Of a DNA stretch of 64,000 nt, positions 35,754 to 47,954 are shown in pieces. The notes beneath the pieces are model-generated. The model did no database searches. It worked only from the letters and a program-made list of their open reading frames with translations, and was not told the DNA's origin. The position numbers were made by a program, and so were the translations under genes. Origin of the DNA: Cantharellus purpuraceus (lineage: Eukaryota; Basidiomycota; Agaricomycetes; Cantharellales; Hydnaceae); NCBI GenBank assembly GCA_025174535.1, contig JALBUN010000023.1, positions 3,906,001 through 3,970,000 of the forward strand. Reading direction: 5' to 3'. Numbering within the stretch: the stretch's first letter is position 1; every line of letters begins with the position of its first letter.

Positions 35754-37544
35754 ATGACTTCCACCCTCGACGTCCAATTCGCACGATCCCAGTTCCCCAG
35801 CCTCGAGTCAGGCTACATCTATGCTGACAGTGCTGGCGGTTCACAGGTGCTGGAAGTAACCCTCAGATGATATGATAGCCACTTATCTGCTGATTAGGCA
35901 TTATCATCCGTAGCAGACAGTGCTCGGGACTATCTTCTCTTCAGCAATGCCCAGCTAGGCGCATCATATCCCGCATCTCAGCGCGCAACTGCCCGTGTAG
36001 CGCATGGTGCAGACGCGGCCTCTGTTCTCTTTAATGCTAAATCAGCTGATGAGGTAGCCTTTGGACCCAGTACAACGCAACTACTCGCAAATCTTGCTAA
36101 GGCTATAGGACCAAAGCTGCGAGAAGATGACGAGATAATTGTCACTGGGGAGCATGAAGGTATGCAATCTATTGAGGATACGACAGTCTGGAATGCGCCA
36201 CCTGAGAGCTGCAGAGATGGTTGAGTCATGCACGCAAGTCAGACCATGCAATCCAGTTGACGGATTGGCGTGACTGTGCTTGTTGAAACTCTCGACTCTC
36301 AAAGTATCCACACCAGCTGATCTTGCTACATCGCCCTCCTTTACGACATTTTTTTGATATAATGTTTCCTGCAGCAAATGTGGGCCCCTGGAAGAATCTG
36401 GCTGCGTCTCGTATACCACCTCTCCCAATATATACGTGGTCCCCTTCAAGTTCCAGTGACATCAACCCTTATGCGCTCTCTTACAACTCTGCGTTACCTG
36501 CGCTTCTTTCTCTGATTACACCCCGTACTCGGATTGTCGCACTGTCAGGGTGCTCCAATATCCTCGGGGAGATGCTTGATATCGAGGCGGCTGTGAAGGC
36601 CGTTAGAGCACGCAAGCTTGAGGTGACGCAGGGCGATGGACATATGTGGATTGTCTTCGACCTGGTAGCGTTCGCGCCCCATAGGTGTATCGACGTGCGT
36701 AAGTGGGATGTCGACTTTGCAGTCTTCTCATTTTACAAGGCATGTCTGAAGCACCTGCTTAATCCAACTACCGCTGACATCAGTTGCGACACAACAGCTG
36801 TACGGTCCACACACTGCGGCGCTTTACACTAGAAGCACTGAATTGGCTAGCATCAACTCTGTCGCGCATCACTTCCATTCCCCACGCTACGACAGCCTTC
36901 CATTCAAGCTTCAGCCAGGCGGGCCTGGCTATGAGCTCGTATACGCCGCTGCTTCCGTTTTACCCTACTTCTATGTACTTTCCTCCCCGTCAACGGATGC
37001 CAAAGTCATAGACTCTGAAGAGTTGTTGAAACTCAAGTCCGTCTCAGAACTCCGGGAGGCTTTAGAACGCACATCCGCGCTATTCGAAGCTCACGAGCAC
37101 ACGCTCATGGAGCCTCTTCTCACATTCCTCACTAGCCCTCAGATGTACGCACGCGGGGTACGCATCGTAGGGCCGGAGTCATGTGGATCTCGAGCGCCGA
37201 CTATTTCTTTCATTGTTGTTGGCGGAGATGGAGAAGACAACAGAAGTATGTCAAGCAGGGACATTGCGGAGCAGATTGATCGATTGGGGACGGTGAGTTT
37301 GTCCCGACCCATGTTGTCGTAGTGGTTTGTATTAATATGCGCCTCGCAGATCGGGATACGTTGGGGTCACTTTTATGCGTATACGCTTGTAACCATGCTG
37401 CCGAACTTTTCCCCAGACCCATTGCCTGGTTCGGGTGAGAGGAGTGTGGATGATGGCGTGGTGCGTATCAGTCTTGTGCACTATCATACGGTTGGGGAAG
37501 TCGAGAAGATCATTCACGCATTGGATAACGTGTTGTTCAACTAA
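35754..37544 (+). CDS. Class V PLP-dependent aminotransferase (cysteine-desulfurase-like fold), 469 aa
   Basis: The exons I derive are 35754-35846, 35898-36159, 36375-36739, 36798-37292 and 37350-37544, summing to 1410 nt in frame. The N-terminus has YIYADSAGGSQ, the usual substrate-entry motif, and then GPSTTQLLANLAKAIG. Further landmarks are IVTGEHEANVGPW, the cofactor Asp region and DFAVFSFYKLYGPH with the PLP-binding Lys (at the exon 3/4 junction). A C-terminal domain includes IGIRWGHFYAYTL and RISLVHYHTVGEVEKII. Fungal members of this branch are annotated as cysteine desulfurase- or kynureninase-like; I cannot assign a substrate. Two oddities are intron 2, 215 nt long, and intron 3, which begins GC (36740) and ends AG. 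Confidence 0.88.
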
Positions 37545-38046
37545 TTGAGACAGTACAATGTGTCGCTTTTGGTTAGGATATTTGGATGGATCGAACGATT
37601 GTCAACGAGATCTATTGATGTTTTGCGTCAATGCATCAACTAGGACTAGTATGCATTCCCATCAACAAGTTCCAAACAGAGTTGAATATTGGTGTTCTTT
37701 TAGGGGAATATTTGTGATGGATCTCACACTGCTAGTGATGGTAGTTTGTCTGTCAGTTTCATTTCAGACAGCTAAGAAAATATACCGGGTGTAAAACAGA
37801 CAATGTCACACACCTTGTGGGTGTCAGAGTCACCAACAGAAATGGTATATCAAGTTCTTCAAGAGCCATCACGAGGGTGTAGCATTTGGGGCTTTGTATT
37901 ACACACTAAATCCATTGGAGTGTTGGAGTTGGAGTAGGGGTTGGATGGACTTGACTGGCTTCATCTTATGAACTATGCCCTCACAGCCTGCCTTTATCCT
38001 ATATTTCATAGCAGGTTTCTCAGATCAGAGTAAGCTGGGGACTTGG
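37545..38046. other. Intergenic with a fragment of family B LTR
   Basis: At about 37915-37990 the + strand resembles 15625-15700 (GGAGTTGGAGTA, then a GGACTTG..CTTCA..TTATG core followed by GCCCTCA), a piece of the family B LTR in the opposite orientation to the solo LTR on its right. The rest is featureless. Confidence 0.45.
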
Positions 38047-38073
38047 ATGGGAACCACCTTTTCCCTATCAAAT

Positions 38074-39118
38074 TGTTATGACCATATTCATTAACACCCA
38101 GAACCCCATCTGATCTATGCAGATCCCCATGCAAATGAAATCTATACTCCATATGGAAACCATCATGTCCCACCCATCCATCTCTGGCTCCAATCGATGC
38201 ATCATGTTACATCCTGTAACACTAAGTCTGATCTCTGGACTCTACCTCCACTCCATCAATTCCATCTCTACCTCTGTCAACCCTGAACTCTGTTATTGTT
38301 CTCTTTATACGTAGTTTCTTCTTATAGGTTACAACAAACCTCCATCTTTTATATTGCTTAGTATTAGTCTGGACTTGGGTCCAAACTCTGAACTCCTGTA
38401 CTCCATATCCATCTTATTGTTCTCTCACTTGAGTTTTATCATTCAATTCTCCACATACTTATACAAGCTACTCTCTGTGTGTTACAGTAGTTTGTATATC
38501 AACTAAGTTTGGCCTCTATCTTCTTGGTTGCTAGCTTATTGACAAGTTGAACTCTGGATCTCTGATCCAACTCTATACTCCTGAACTCCAAAATAATTGG
38601 AGTGACAATCTGAGGGGGTGCAACACATAAGTTGAAGCCAAGTCTACTCGGTCCAACTCAATAGTTATTGTCCACTCTGTCTCTGGTTGAACTGGAACAG
38701 TGAAGTCCCTTCTCATACATCTCTAGCCTCCAAAACTCTGGTGACTCCTTGAACTCCATGTAACAGCCCTTAACACATCAGCACCACCATAGGAACCTGG
38801 ATATCTGTCCCCATCAGACTTGGACATACTCATATCAGGCTGTAGGCCTTGGAGACCCATCACTGGAGTAATTATTATTAGACTTCAAATATGTATTTAA
38901 GTTATACAACTGGGGACTTTATTTCCCAGTTTAAATATTCACATCTAGATCCTAGTCCATTCCAATTATTTAATTGTACTCTGTCTCTAAAGTCTCAGAC
39001 ACCAGTATTAGTAAAGGTGCAGCACATAAGCTGAAGTCAAGTCCATTTCAACCACCATGGCTCTGACTCCAACCCTGACTCAGAATACTTGATCCCCTGA
39101 TAGACCCAGAGTATAACA
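38074..39118 (+). mobile_element. Solo LTR (family B) inserted in R2, itself carrying a nested LTR
   Basis: It starts TGTTATGACC and ends GTATAACA. The five bases CAAAT stand on both sides (38069-38073 and 39119-39123), a perfect target duplication. Without the nested element it is about 470 bp and matches the 517-bp LTR at 15573-16089. Confidence 0.88.
38205..38775 (-). mobile_element. Solo LTR (family C, copy 2), nested
   Basis: 571 bp; on the + strand it starts TGTTACATCC and ends CCCTTAACA. The target duplication CATCA is perfect (38200-38204 and 38776-38780). It matches 1862-2440 in reverse complement. It interrupts the family B LTR and is the youngest layer of this nest. Confidence 0.9.
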
Positions 39119-40265
39119 CAAATTCTATTTATGCAGCACCAATGTGCTTTATTTCACTATTTCTAAATATCAGCTTTTACCTGGAATGGACTTATTCAAA
39201 TATTCTATTTTTCCCTATTTTTCTGGGGATTTTCCATGCAGAACTTTGCCCAGAATGTGCTGATTCTGCTGTGCTACAGTTGTGGACCCACTGATGCCTA
39301 CAAACCTTCACACAGTCAGCACTCCACCTCAGAACCAGGCATTTGACCCAGATTCAAGTGCAGATATCTCTAATCAATAAATATTCTGTAACTTGATAAC
39401 CACAGCCTCCTAGAACATCATTCCTATGGAGATTACAATCTAAGATGTGGCTATACATGGCTGTGTGAACCAGTGCAAAAAAAAACAGGGCAGATACCCT
39501 CTTTTTTTGCCTGATCAGTGCCTAGTTCAGTGATCAGAGCAGGTGATTGACTTGGAATCTTCTACCCCTTTCTTCTGCCTTTTAGAACCTTCTGGTATTT
39601 TTCATCTATTATTATATAGAAGATTCCAGAAGCATTATTCAGCCCTGATCAGTGCTAGTTCAGTGATCAGAGCAGGTCATTGGCTTGGAATATTCTACCT
39701 CTTTCTTCCACCTTCCATAACTTTTCAGTAGTTTCCATCTATTAATAGGTAGAATATTCCAGAAGCATTAGTCAGCCTTTGTATAAGCAGGCTATTGTGC
39801 CTCTGAAATAGCAACCAATTCTACCAATTCTATCCCATCCTCTGCATATCAGTGTGACTAGAGTGATATAGTGTCATCCCCTATATCTCAGTAACTGTTG
39901 ATTTACCAGTTCAAGGGTCTCTTACAGTTGTGTAACTGTACTTGATTGCACTCAAGGTAGTGATTGTCCTACTTTGGGTATGAGTGTAGTATCTGCCTCA
40001 CGTGAATCTGAATCTACAGGGTGAGATTGTCTGTCGATAGTCTTGCCATTAGTGCTTGTGTTTAAGTTACTAGTGTGTACTGTCTTTGCAGAGCATTAGA
40101 ATGTTGAACTTGTGTGAAGCAATTGCTAGACTACTTCACACACTGTTGTTACCTGCTTCAGAGTGTCACTGGTTGGACAGTCAGATTCATCCACTAGACT
40201 CTGGAAGTCAATTCATTCCCTGCTGCTAAAAAATGTATTACCTTCCTGTGTACCATCTGCATTGA

Positions 40266-40754
40266 TGTTACATCCTGTAAACTAAGTCTGATCTCTGGAT
40301 ACCATCTCCACTTCTATCTACTCCATGTCCATCATCTCCATCTCTGATAATCCTAAACTCCATCTATTGTTCTCTTGATAAGTGGTTTCCTAGTTTTGGG
40401 TTTACAATAACCTTCACCTTTTATATTAATTAGTTATAGTTTGGACTTGAGTCTGAACTTTTCATATTGTAATCCATATCTGCCCTATTGTTCTCCCACT
40501 TCAGATTTCTCATTCAATTCTTTGTATACTTATACAGGCTATTTTTTGTATATTACAGTAGTTTGTATATTGACTAAGTTTGACCCTAACATCCTCTTGG
40601 TTGCTAGCTTCTTGACAAGTGATTTCTTGACAAGTGAAACTCCAGATCTCTGATCCAACTCCATACCTCTGAACTCCAAAATATTGGACCAATGATCTGA
40701 GGGAGTGCAACACACAAGTTGAAGCCAAGTCCACTTGATCTGACTCAATAGTTA
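40266..40754 (-). mobile_element. LTR (family C, copy 3), truncated
   Basis: It starts TGTTACATCC like copy 2 and stays alignable to about CAATAGTTA at 40754, lacking the last ~110 bp. No target duplication is seen. It ends the R2 copy on its left. Confidence 0.78.
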
Positions 40755-41590
40755 CATAACAATAACACTGGTAGAAATGGTGGACAATTTAAAAAAGGAA
40801 CCATATCCAAAGAGCAAATGCAATGAGGAGCATCAAGAATTGCAATAACCATGTGTTGAGAAAAGTTCCTTGACACTTCTGATGCAATTCCAATATGGAA
40901 GATTGGGTGTAAGATTTCTGTGCAGTATTACCACACAGATGCACAAGGTCCCATGCCTGAATCAACAGTACAGATTGAGAAAAGGTCAAGATTAACTTCT
41001 GAATGATGAAACATGTCAGAAGGATCAGTCTGGTGACCAGAGATTGGGTCATTCAAAGCAGGAGTGATCCTATTAGAGTTAAAGGACCTAATGCACCACA
41101 TGGTCAAAATGTACTGGTCAGGTTTTGGAGCAGTTCAGTATTGGGCTCCTACTTTACCCACTGCCAAATATTTTCCCAGTGCAGTAGTATTTACTGCTTA
41201 AGCACTTAGTTTCCATTGAAGTACATCATTAGCATGACTGATCAGCTATTGTTTCTTTGTCTTATCAAAATTTCCACTTGCATGTGATGGCACCCTGGAC
41301 AATCTTTCATTTTAAATCAAATAGAAGAACAACTACTACTCTGTGGATTGATTTCCAGTGGATGTAAGGAACAAGGACAACATCTTTGCCATTTCCACAG
41401 AAACAGTGGGCCTATAGGATATACAGGACAACAATGAAAGCATGACATAACTTTGGAGAAGGAAGGGATGTTGGTAGATGAGGGCGAATGGGTATTTCGA
41501 GACAGAGCAGCCCACATGCCATTGGCAAAAAAAAGAGAGAAAGAGACAAAAAAAAAAGAACCCAAGGAATGAGCCCCCATGCCCGCATGT
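40755..41590. other. No gene supported
   Basis: A hydrophobic 87-codon frame on the - strand (41052-40789) lies in AT-rich DNA beside the repeat nest; it has no signal of selection or splicing that I can judge. The stretch near 41525-41560 is A-rich. Confidence 0.35.
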
Positions 41591-43316
41591 TCAGATCGCA
41601 TACACCGTCTTGACATCATCGCTCACATAACTTTCTCGAGGGTATGCGTAACCATATGGGCCATTTGCCGCCACGGTCAATCCCGTAGCGGCAGTCCGAG
41701 TCTCATCGCCGCCCTCAACACCATCGTTACGGGGTACGCTGAGAGGAATTGGGGATGATTGTGACTTAACAATCTCGCCTTCACGACCCATCTCTCTGAG
41801 GTAATGGGAAAAATGCACGTGCGATGCCTCGGTTACGAGAGAAGATGGCGCAGAAGAGGTTGCCACGTATGAGTGTGGCAAGACATTGTGCAGGTCAAAT
41901 TGGGGGGCTGATGGTATCTGGGACGTTGTAGAATTGAAGGCGGTGTGATGGAAAGCTTGTCGCAGTGTGTCTGAGACTTTCAGTCAGCCACTGTGAAACA
42001 GAGCCCAGTTACGCGTACCTTGGGCTGGAGAACTAGGCATACTAGGGATGAAGAGTTCGGGAGCTGACGGTCCAATATGTGTAATGTTGTCAGCGGAAAT
42101 CTCTCTTCCGCTACTAATCGTGGCAACGGGCCTTGAAAATTGCATTTCTTCTATTGCTTCTTCAGATCTTGAATCAAAAGATCTCAGACTCAGACGAGTT
42201 GCCGCCCTCCGTCGACGACGACAGATGAAGCAGCCGGCACCTAACCCGAGGACCGCTAGTAAAAGAATGACAGGAACAACGATGGCGGCGATGATGCGAC
42301 CATTCTGGTTTGTTTTCAGGATGGAAGCTGAAGCAATGGGACTAAACGATTGACCGCTAATGAGGTGTGCCTTAGTGTTAGATAGCGACAAGTGTCGAAC
42401 AATTACCTTGTGGATACAGAAGTTGGAAGAGGCAACACTTCAGATGAAGAACCTCTCAGGGTAACGCCCACGCTAAAAGCATTGCGGAAAGGATCAGAGG
42501 GATATACGTGCACTATAAGAGCAGCAGGCTTACCTCGAAACAGGCACGCTTGACTCAGAACCACTTGGGCTCAATGGGAGTCCATTCGACGATGCACTAC
42601 ACCACACAGGTGGATTACGAGCATCTCCAATTAGGGACAACAACGCTCACATCGTCGCGACACCGTTGTTGATGGTACCATGACTCGCTTCCGATACTCT
42701 ACCCAAAAAAGACTTAAACAATCTCCCGACGCTAACCATGCAAATAAATGATGCTTACGGATTCTGAGATGATAGTGAGTTGGTGTCAGAGGGTCTGTAA
42801 ATGGAAATGCATTGAAACGCTGGACCAAAAGTGTTACATAAAAGAGTAATCACATTATCGTGGCTGATGCATCACTAGTAGAAGACGAATTGGTAGTGTC
42901 AATGTATTAAGCCAAAGAGTGTATTCTTGATAAGATGCATGAACATACGGAGTTAAGCTGGGAGGCGGGTTTGATGATTGTGGGTCGGGAGGTGTTGCGA
43001 TGGGAGATGGTACGGTTGGAGGTGGTACAATGGGAGCCGCTGTGCTGGCAGGTGCTGGAGGGGTACCAGTTAGTGGCGAGGGGTCAGGAGGTGGCTGTTG
43101 AAGGCCGCTGGCAGGTGGGATAACAGCAAGTGGTGGCGGTTGGTTCTGGTGGGGACTTCCCAAGGTACCGCGAATGAATGAAACTGCAGAAATAGCAGGA
43201 GATGCTGCTGCTCACGGAGGCTTGGGTTTATCTGGAACACCACCCCCTTGACTCTTTTTTGGACCCCCTCCTCCTTGACCATCTTGATGACCGCCCCCAC
43301 GAGGGTGATGCCCCAT
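41591..43316 (-). CDS. Pro/Ser-rich single-pass membrane protein, unknown function
   Basis: The model is partial. ATG at about 43316 opens a Gly-rich start (MGHHPRGGGHQDGQGGGG). A ~60-nt intron then leads to a proline-rich stretch (43165-42940). Later exons I can place are one ending at 42534, then 42472-42407, 42356-42019 and 41970-41591; the last three join in frame. The 42356-42019 exon encodes a Ser-rich stalk, one membrane span (IIAAIVVPVILLLAVLGLGA), a Cys and a stop-transfer CRRRRRAATR, so the C-terminal ~230 residues are probably cytoplasmic. The layout resembles wall-stress sensor-like proteins but no WSC domain is visible. Exons between 42534 and 42940 are uncertain. Confidence 0.65.
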
Positions 43317-45694
43317 GGAGCAAGAAAGATTGACACCTTGAAGGGAGAAAAGACGAGAGATTAATGTGCTTTGATGTTAGGGTATGTAAATGAAGGAAAT
43401 GCGGTCAGTGTGAAGGAAGTTTGTTCGCAGAGGCGTGCGCCATATCGGGTCTGAGTTGATGTCCCAGGGCGCCTCTCATGGACTAATCTTATAAACTAAA
43501 AACAAGGTTATGCTTTGTTAAATAGATTTTGTTACGCTGTATGACACTTGCACCACTCCGAAAATATACAAGGGTCAAGCTAAGGTTTCCAGGGCAACGG
43601 TGTGTATCTCCTGATCGCTTGTCTTGGTGTGATCCCGCTGTGGCCTGATCTCGCCATCACTGTCAGTAATACTACCAAAGGTTTACAAATCAGACCAATG
43701 TCAATTAAAGTGTATTCACTAGAATCTCTGACACCTCTCCTCCACGCAAAGGAAATTTCAAACGTCGATGAATTAACGCTCCTCGACCAGTAGCTCACAC
43801 AATGTCGGGAGCTATACGATGGGAACAATAGTTGCTACGTAATTAGCGTGGGACCACACGCTACAAAGTTGGCGCCTGAGTGGTGCCTGTCGCCCATGTC
43901 TTTCCTCTCCCCTTCTGAAGTGAACATAGCGTGTAGTCAACGTGTAAGTCAACCTGATACGTGACACCCTATTGCGTGACATCTACTGAGTGCGATAACA
44001 TCGGGGTTAGGGCTAGTCCCCTGAACATCAACACAAGGGAGCTCCGCCATTCTGAGGCAGGGCGGAGAGATATTGAGACCACACAAGCTACAAGAGCCGG
44101 CTGCAATCACGGCAAGTATGAAGAAGAGTCAAGCCCGTAGCCTGATGATCATGCACGAACCGGCCTCTACCCTGTCGACGGAGTGGGTGCGTCGTATTCC
44201 TATCTGAGTGAGCCGGCCTTCCGGTTGGATGTATATATGTGAGCGAAGGGGAAAGAGGGTGGAGTTGTTGTTCTCGCCCAATCGTCGAAGAGAGATTCAT
44301 TCTTACCCGCTTACGTATGACGGACCCTCGCCAGAACACACTACATGCGTAAGCCTCAGCCTCCGGATCAACCAGGTAACCGTGGCCCTCCGTAACTAAT
44401 CGCACACCTTATTGTCAAGTTACAACGATGACCTTCTATGTTGCAGAGACCACGAACATCAACTTTTGGGAGCTGACACAACTTCGATGACAACTTACCG
44501 ACAGGGGTTCCTACCATGTCAAACGTTGCTCTACGAAGCTTGATGGTCACGGCGCCGGCGCCGGCTCCAATTCCAATAATTAATCACGCTTTTCGAGCCG
44601 ATCAGTACTGCGTGTGGCGCAGCCATGTGCCGTAAAGTCGACGCTTGTGTGCACACGAGCGGGAGGCGTGGATCATTCCATTCGAAAGTACCATTCTGTC
44701 TGTCTGTCTGTCAATCAAAAGAACACGGAATTATTCTGACGACTCGATATATCTATAGACCCACGGGATCCCCAGTCCAGGCAACCATTTGACAGCATAT
44801 CGATGTCATCCTTATTTACATTCCTCGCAATACTCGACCCGTGCACAGTTTCAACGTGTTGTTCTACAGGTCCAGAATTCTTGTCGCCAGGTGCATGGCA
44901 AAATTGCCAGAATCGTTGTCGCTCAACAACATCGCATACATAATATACGGCATACTGACGGCTCATTCCCACTTAAGTTTCGGAGTATATTGATAACCCC
45001 AAGACTTTACAGCATATTCAAGCTTCTGTCGACAATGACCAATACTAGTATCGTACATCAACTAGTCCATCCCGTATGGATTCTTCGCGCCATGCGAATT
45101 CACAGCATGGTCGCTGCTACTAAAGTGCCTCTAAAGTGCGTATCCCTAACTCGGAGGGTAAGCACCGTCACCACGGTGGATAGTCTGTTGGATTTATCCT
45201 AACACGACTCGTCCCTCGATAGTCGTCTAGAAATCGTTGCCCTATCTTCGATTTGTATCTATAAGTTGCTCCCATACCTCACACGGCTCTAATATACCTC
45301 TGATTCCTAGCAGACTGTGACTCTTGGAGGCACAGGCGCCTCACCATTTTGACTGTGCCTGTCTCCCTTATAACGTGTTGAGGATATCAATCTCGCATGA
45401 CGGAACGCTCTTCTACCCACAGCTCCCTTGTAGTCGCTCACACGCTTAATCCAAATCCTTCTGCACCCCTAAGGATCTGCGAGTAGCTTACGAATTTCAC
45501 GCGTGCCGATTCTATAGTAAGTTATAAAACCCACACTCCCACCTGCAAGAAGTGCCCTCATTCCCAACAAACGACGATCGTGCCCGCTTGCATTAAGCTC
45601 TGCAGCACAAGGATGTGGGACGCACCTTCCAAGATCACCGTATATCTGCGATTAGTGACTTAAATATAATTGACATGCAGAAAAGCGGGTAAAG
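43317..45694. other. Long intergenic stretch, no gene seen
   Basis: About 2.4 kb with only short frames. A TCTG tetranucleotide run of about four units lies near 44694-44712, and a short GGCGCC/GGCTCC cluster near 44551-44568. Confidence 0.4.
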
Positions 45695-46125
45695 AAGGGT
45701 TCCGTGAACCGGTCATACCAGGCTTGCAGAATAAGTGGCCAAATTCGATTCGTGGGGATGGCTCCAAGGAAATTATGGCCTTCACATGCATAGGAAGATC
45801 GACCAAAGAAACCCTGCGAGATCCTATGACTCATCCCTCATTTCACAACGCAAACGTGGAGAATTGGGAGGAGCTTGTGAGTTGGGGAATAGCCGATAGT
45901 CTTCCGTCTGTCTCCCGATATGCAATAAATTACAAAATACTGGGAACGATGGGACAACAGACCAGAAACACATCAACTAATTCAGCTAGTCGAACAAGTG
46001 TGCGGCAAGCTCAACGAAGAAAAGCGGGAAAGGAACAAAGCGTGCCTGCTGGGGAAGCTGGTCAGGAAATGACACATGTGGGCGTCGAGGAATACTAAGT
46101 CTGAGTGAAGAAATACGGGAATTAA
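45695..46125. pseudogene. Broken DUF6535 C-terminal fragment with internal inversion
   Basis: Two adjoining pieces of the DUF6535 C-terminus lie in opposite orientation. On the - strand, about 45790-45695 encodes NRIWPLILQAWYDRFTEPFF, which matches YRIWPLILEAWFDMFTEPFF of the intact protein. On the + strand, about 45839-46125 encodes the next part: NVENWEELVSWGIADSLPSV, matching TMEKWKDLSSLGIVGSLPSV. In the intact gene these parts are contiguous. The + half then shifts frame (near 45950) but remains alignable to the end of the gene. Confidence 0.8.
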
Positions 46126-47049
46126 TGTACATCTTTCGAAAATATGTACCGCAGTAGTACTGCGTATTTGTACCATATCCCACTAGGTGGTTATATAAAC
46201 ACACTGTGAAGATACTGTTTGACAGACATGCTGTGCCAATGCCTAATTACACCTGTATTTCAGAGATTGCTCTATTGCACAATGGGGGAACCATATCGCG
46301 AGACATCCAAAACATTTTCAAACGTGACTATCAGGTAAGAAGCAAGAGACATGTAGTGCTAGTTGAAGGAAAGTCAATGTCCTTCTAAACCGAATTGTAG
46401 CGTTGACTAGGACATCTTGAAATGTGACTATCAGGCAAAAAAGGAGAGTTAGGTAGTATTAGTTAAATGGAAGCCAATGTCCTTCTGAACCAAATTAGAA
46501 TGTTGACATTGTTGTGAGATTAAGTAGACAAACAGAGATGTATAGTGAGAGCATAGTATTCCAGTATACAACCTGTTGTAATCTGAACAGGATAATCTCA
46601 GTCTGTATATTATGGATACAGCTTAGTGTAGTTACCTGAACAGGATAGCCTACAGACATAAATGTAAATACGGACTGGAGAAAATGTGAACTGATGTCTC
46701 TCACCTCAGTCCGTATATTGTGGATACGGCTGAGGATGAGTGACCAGCTGCAGACATGTTATATACATCTGCAGTGGCAAAAACTATTTTTATGTAATGT
46801 GTAGGTGTGACAATGCATGAAACAGCAGCACTGTTGGGGCATGACACACCGTGACGGTCATTAATGTGGATAAATCACACAGCACATGTAAGCCATAGAC
46901 GCAGATATGTTCCATATCGCAACACAACTGGATTTGCAGAGAGACAATGATGAACCGGTGAGTGAAATATAATTTGAACCTCACTGGAGAACTGCGTACT
47001 GGTAGAACATGTACTTATACATATGAGAATGAACTTGGCATCCGGATCA
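46126..47049. other. No gene seen; flank of the DUF6535 fragment
   Basis: Two similar 26-bp segments around GTATATTATGGATACAGCT (about 46600) and GTATATTGTGGATACGGCT (about 46712) form a short imperfect direct repeat. Nothing else is recognised. Confidence 0.35.
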
Positions 47050-47330
47050 TGAACATGACATCATATATACAGATAGGAGAGAAATTGACCGTGTGTGATG
47101 GATTAGTGAATGTAGATGTATAAAACGAGATGTGGATTGGATATGTTTGGCGAGTAAGCTAGAGTAACCAGACATAGAGGGGAGGTTGAATCAATAGGAA
47201 TGAAAAGTAGAAGATCATATCGAAATACTAGTTACAAATATAAAACTTGGCATATAAACTCATTACTCCTGAGTGTACTCGGTGATTGGTTATATGGACG
47301 GAGGTTCGTGTGTGCGGTGATAACATGATC
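47050..47330 (-). repeat. Repeat R3, second copy
   Basis: The reverse complement is alignable in blocks to 16150-16480, including the AAACGAGATGTGGATT / AATCCACATCTTGTTT pair. It lies about 0.9 kb beyond the 3' end of the DUF6535 fragment, mirroring the arrangement at the intact gene. Confidence 0.6.
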
Positions 47331-47676
47331 GTTTGGTGTCTGATGTTCGGATAGAGTTCGAGATTGACCATGAGGTACAGAGAAATGCGATGCATATCAT
47401 TTATGACAGACATCACGTTTCAAGTTTACGGGTCAGCCCTAGGAAGATAACATTGGCAGTTCAGCCTGCGAGGGGATATAGTCAGCGTGACCCAGGCACC
47501 AAAAGAAACTTGGCACACAAGCACAGGATATGTGTCTGATTGGAGAATTGTGGAGCCAGTAAGAATATCGATTGGTGAGCTTAACTTCACTCCACATGTC
47601 CAGCTCAAAAGCTTACCTGGTATCTTGGTGCCAGCGTATGCGTATATGTCCTGGCCATGCATCAGATCCCATACCA

Positions 47677-47694
47677 GGGTTAGGGTTAGGGTTA
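47677..47694 (+). repeat. Short interstitial telomere-like repeat, (GGGTTA)x3
   Basis: Three exact GGGTTA units are followed by degenerate TAGGG motifs at about 47704-47720. TTAGGG is the telomere repeat of most filamentous fungi. It directly precedes two minisatellites. Confidence 0.6.
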
Positions 47695-47734
47695 TAGAGT
47701 TGTTCTAGGGTCACTAGGGTTGAGGAAAAAAACA

Positions 47735-47850
47735 CCCCTCCCCTAGCTCCCCTAGCTCCCCTAGGTAGGGATAGCGGCACTGCCCCTAGCTCCCCTAGGT
47801 AGGGATAATGGCACTATCCCTAGCTCCCCTAGCTCCCCTAGGTAGGGACA
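47735..47850 (+). repeat. CCCCTAG minisatellite
   Basis: Repeats of CTCCCCTAG alternate with CTAGGTAGGGATA and spacers such as GCGGCACTGCC or ATGGCACTATC. The unit is about 45 bp with internal 10-bp iterations. It contains many CCTAGG-like palindromes. Confidence 0.8.
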
Positions 47851-47954
47851 ACCAATGGCTACCCTAGAAAAGTGTGTGAGATGTTTATGGAAATTTATTT
47901 ATTGGAGTGTGCTATGTCACATGATTTTGTCTCCAACAGCAGTGAGAGACTTGT

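Larger units (their letters stand above)
38047..40265 (+). mobile_element. R2 repeat, second copy, interrupted by a nested solo LTR
   Basis: The bases outside the nested LTR (38047-38073 and 39119-40265) match the reverse complement of 12935-14321 from its TGGGAACC end. They share a block around GTGCTACAGTTGTGGACCCA and the duplicated CAGTGATCAGAGCAGG units. The copy stops at 40265, about 130 bp short of its end, where another LTR begins. It is non-coding. Confidence 0.75.

Noticed and set aside
40789..41052. Hydrophobic 87-codon frame on the - strand
   Set aside because: AT-rich DNA beside a repeat nest easily gives hydrophobic frames; there is no supporting splice structure or homology.
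44694..44712. TCTG microsatellite as a regulatory element
   Set aside because: A run of about four tetranucleotides is common background and has no gene nearby.
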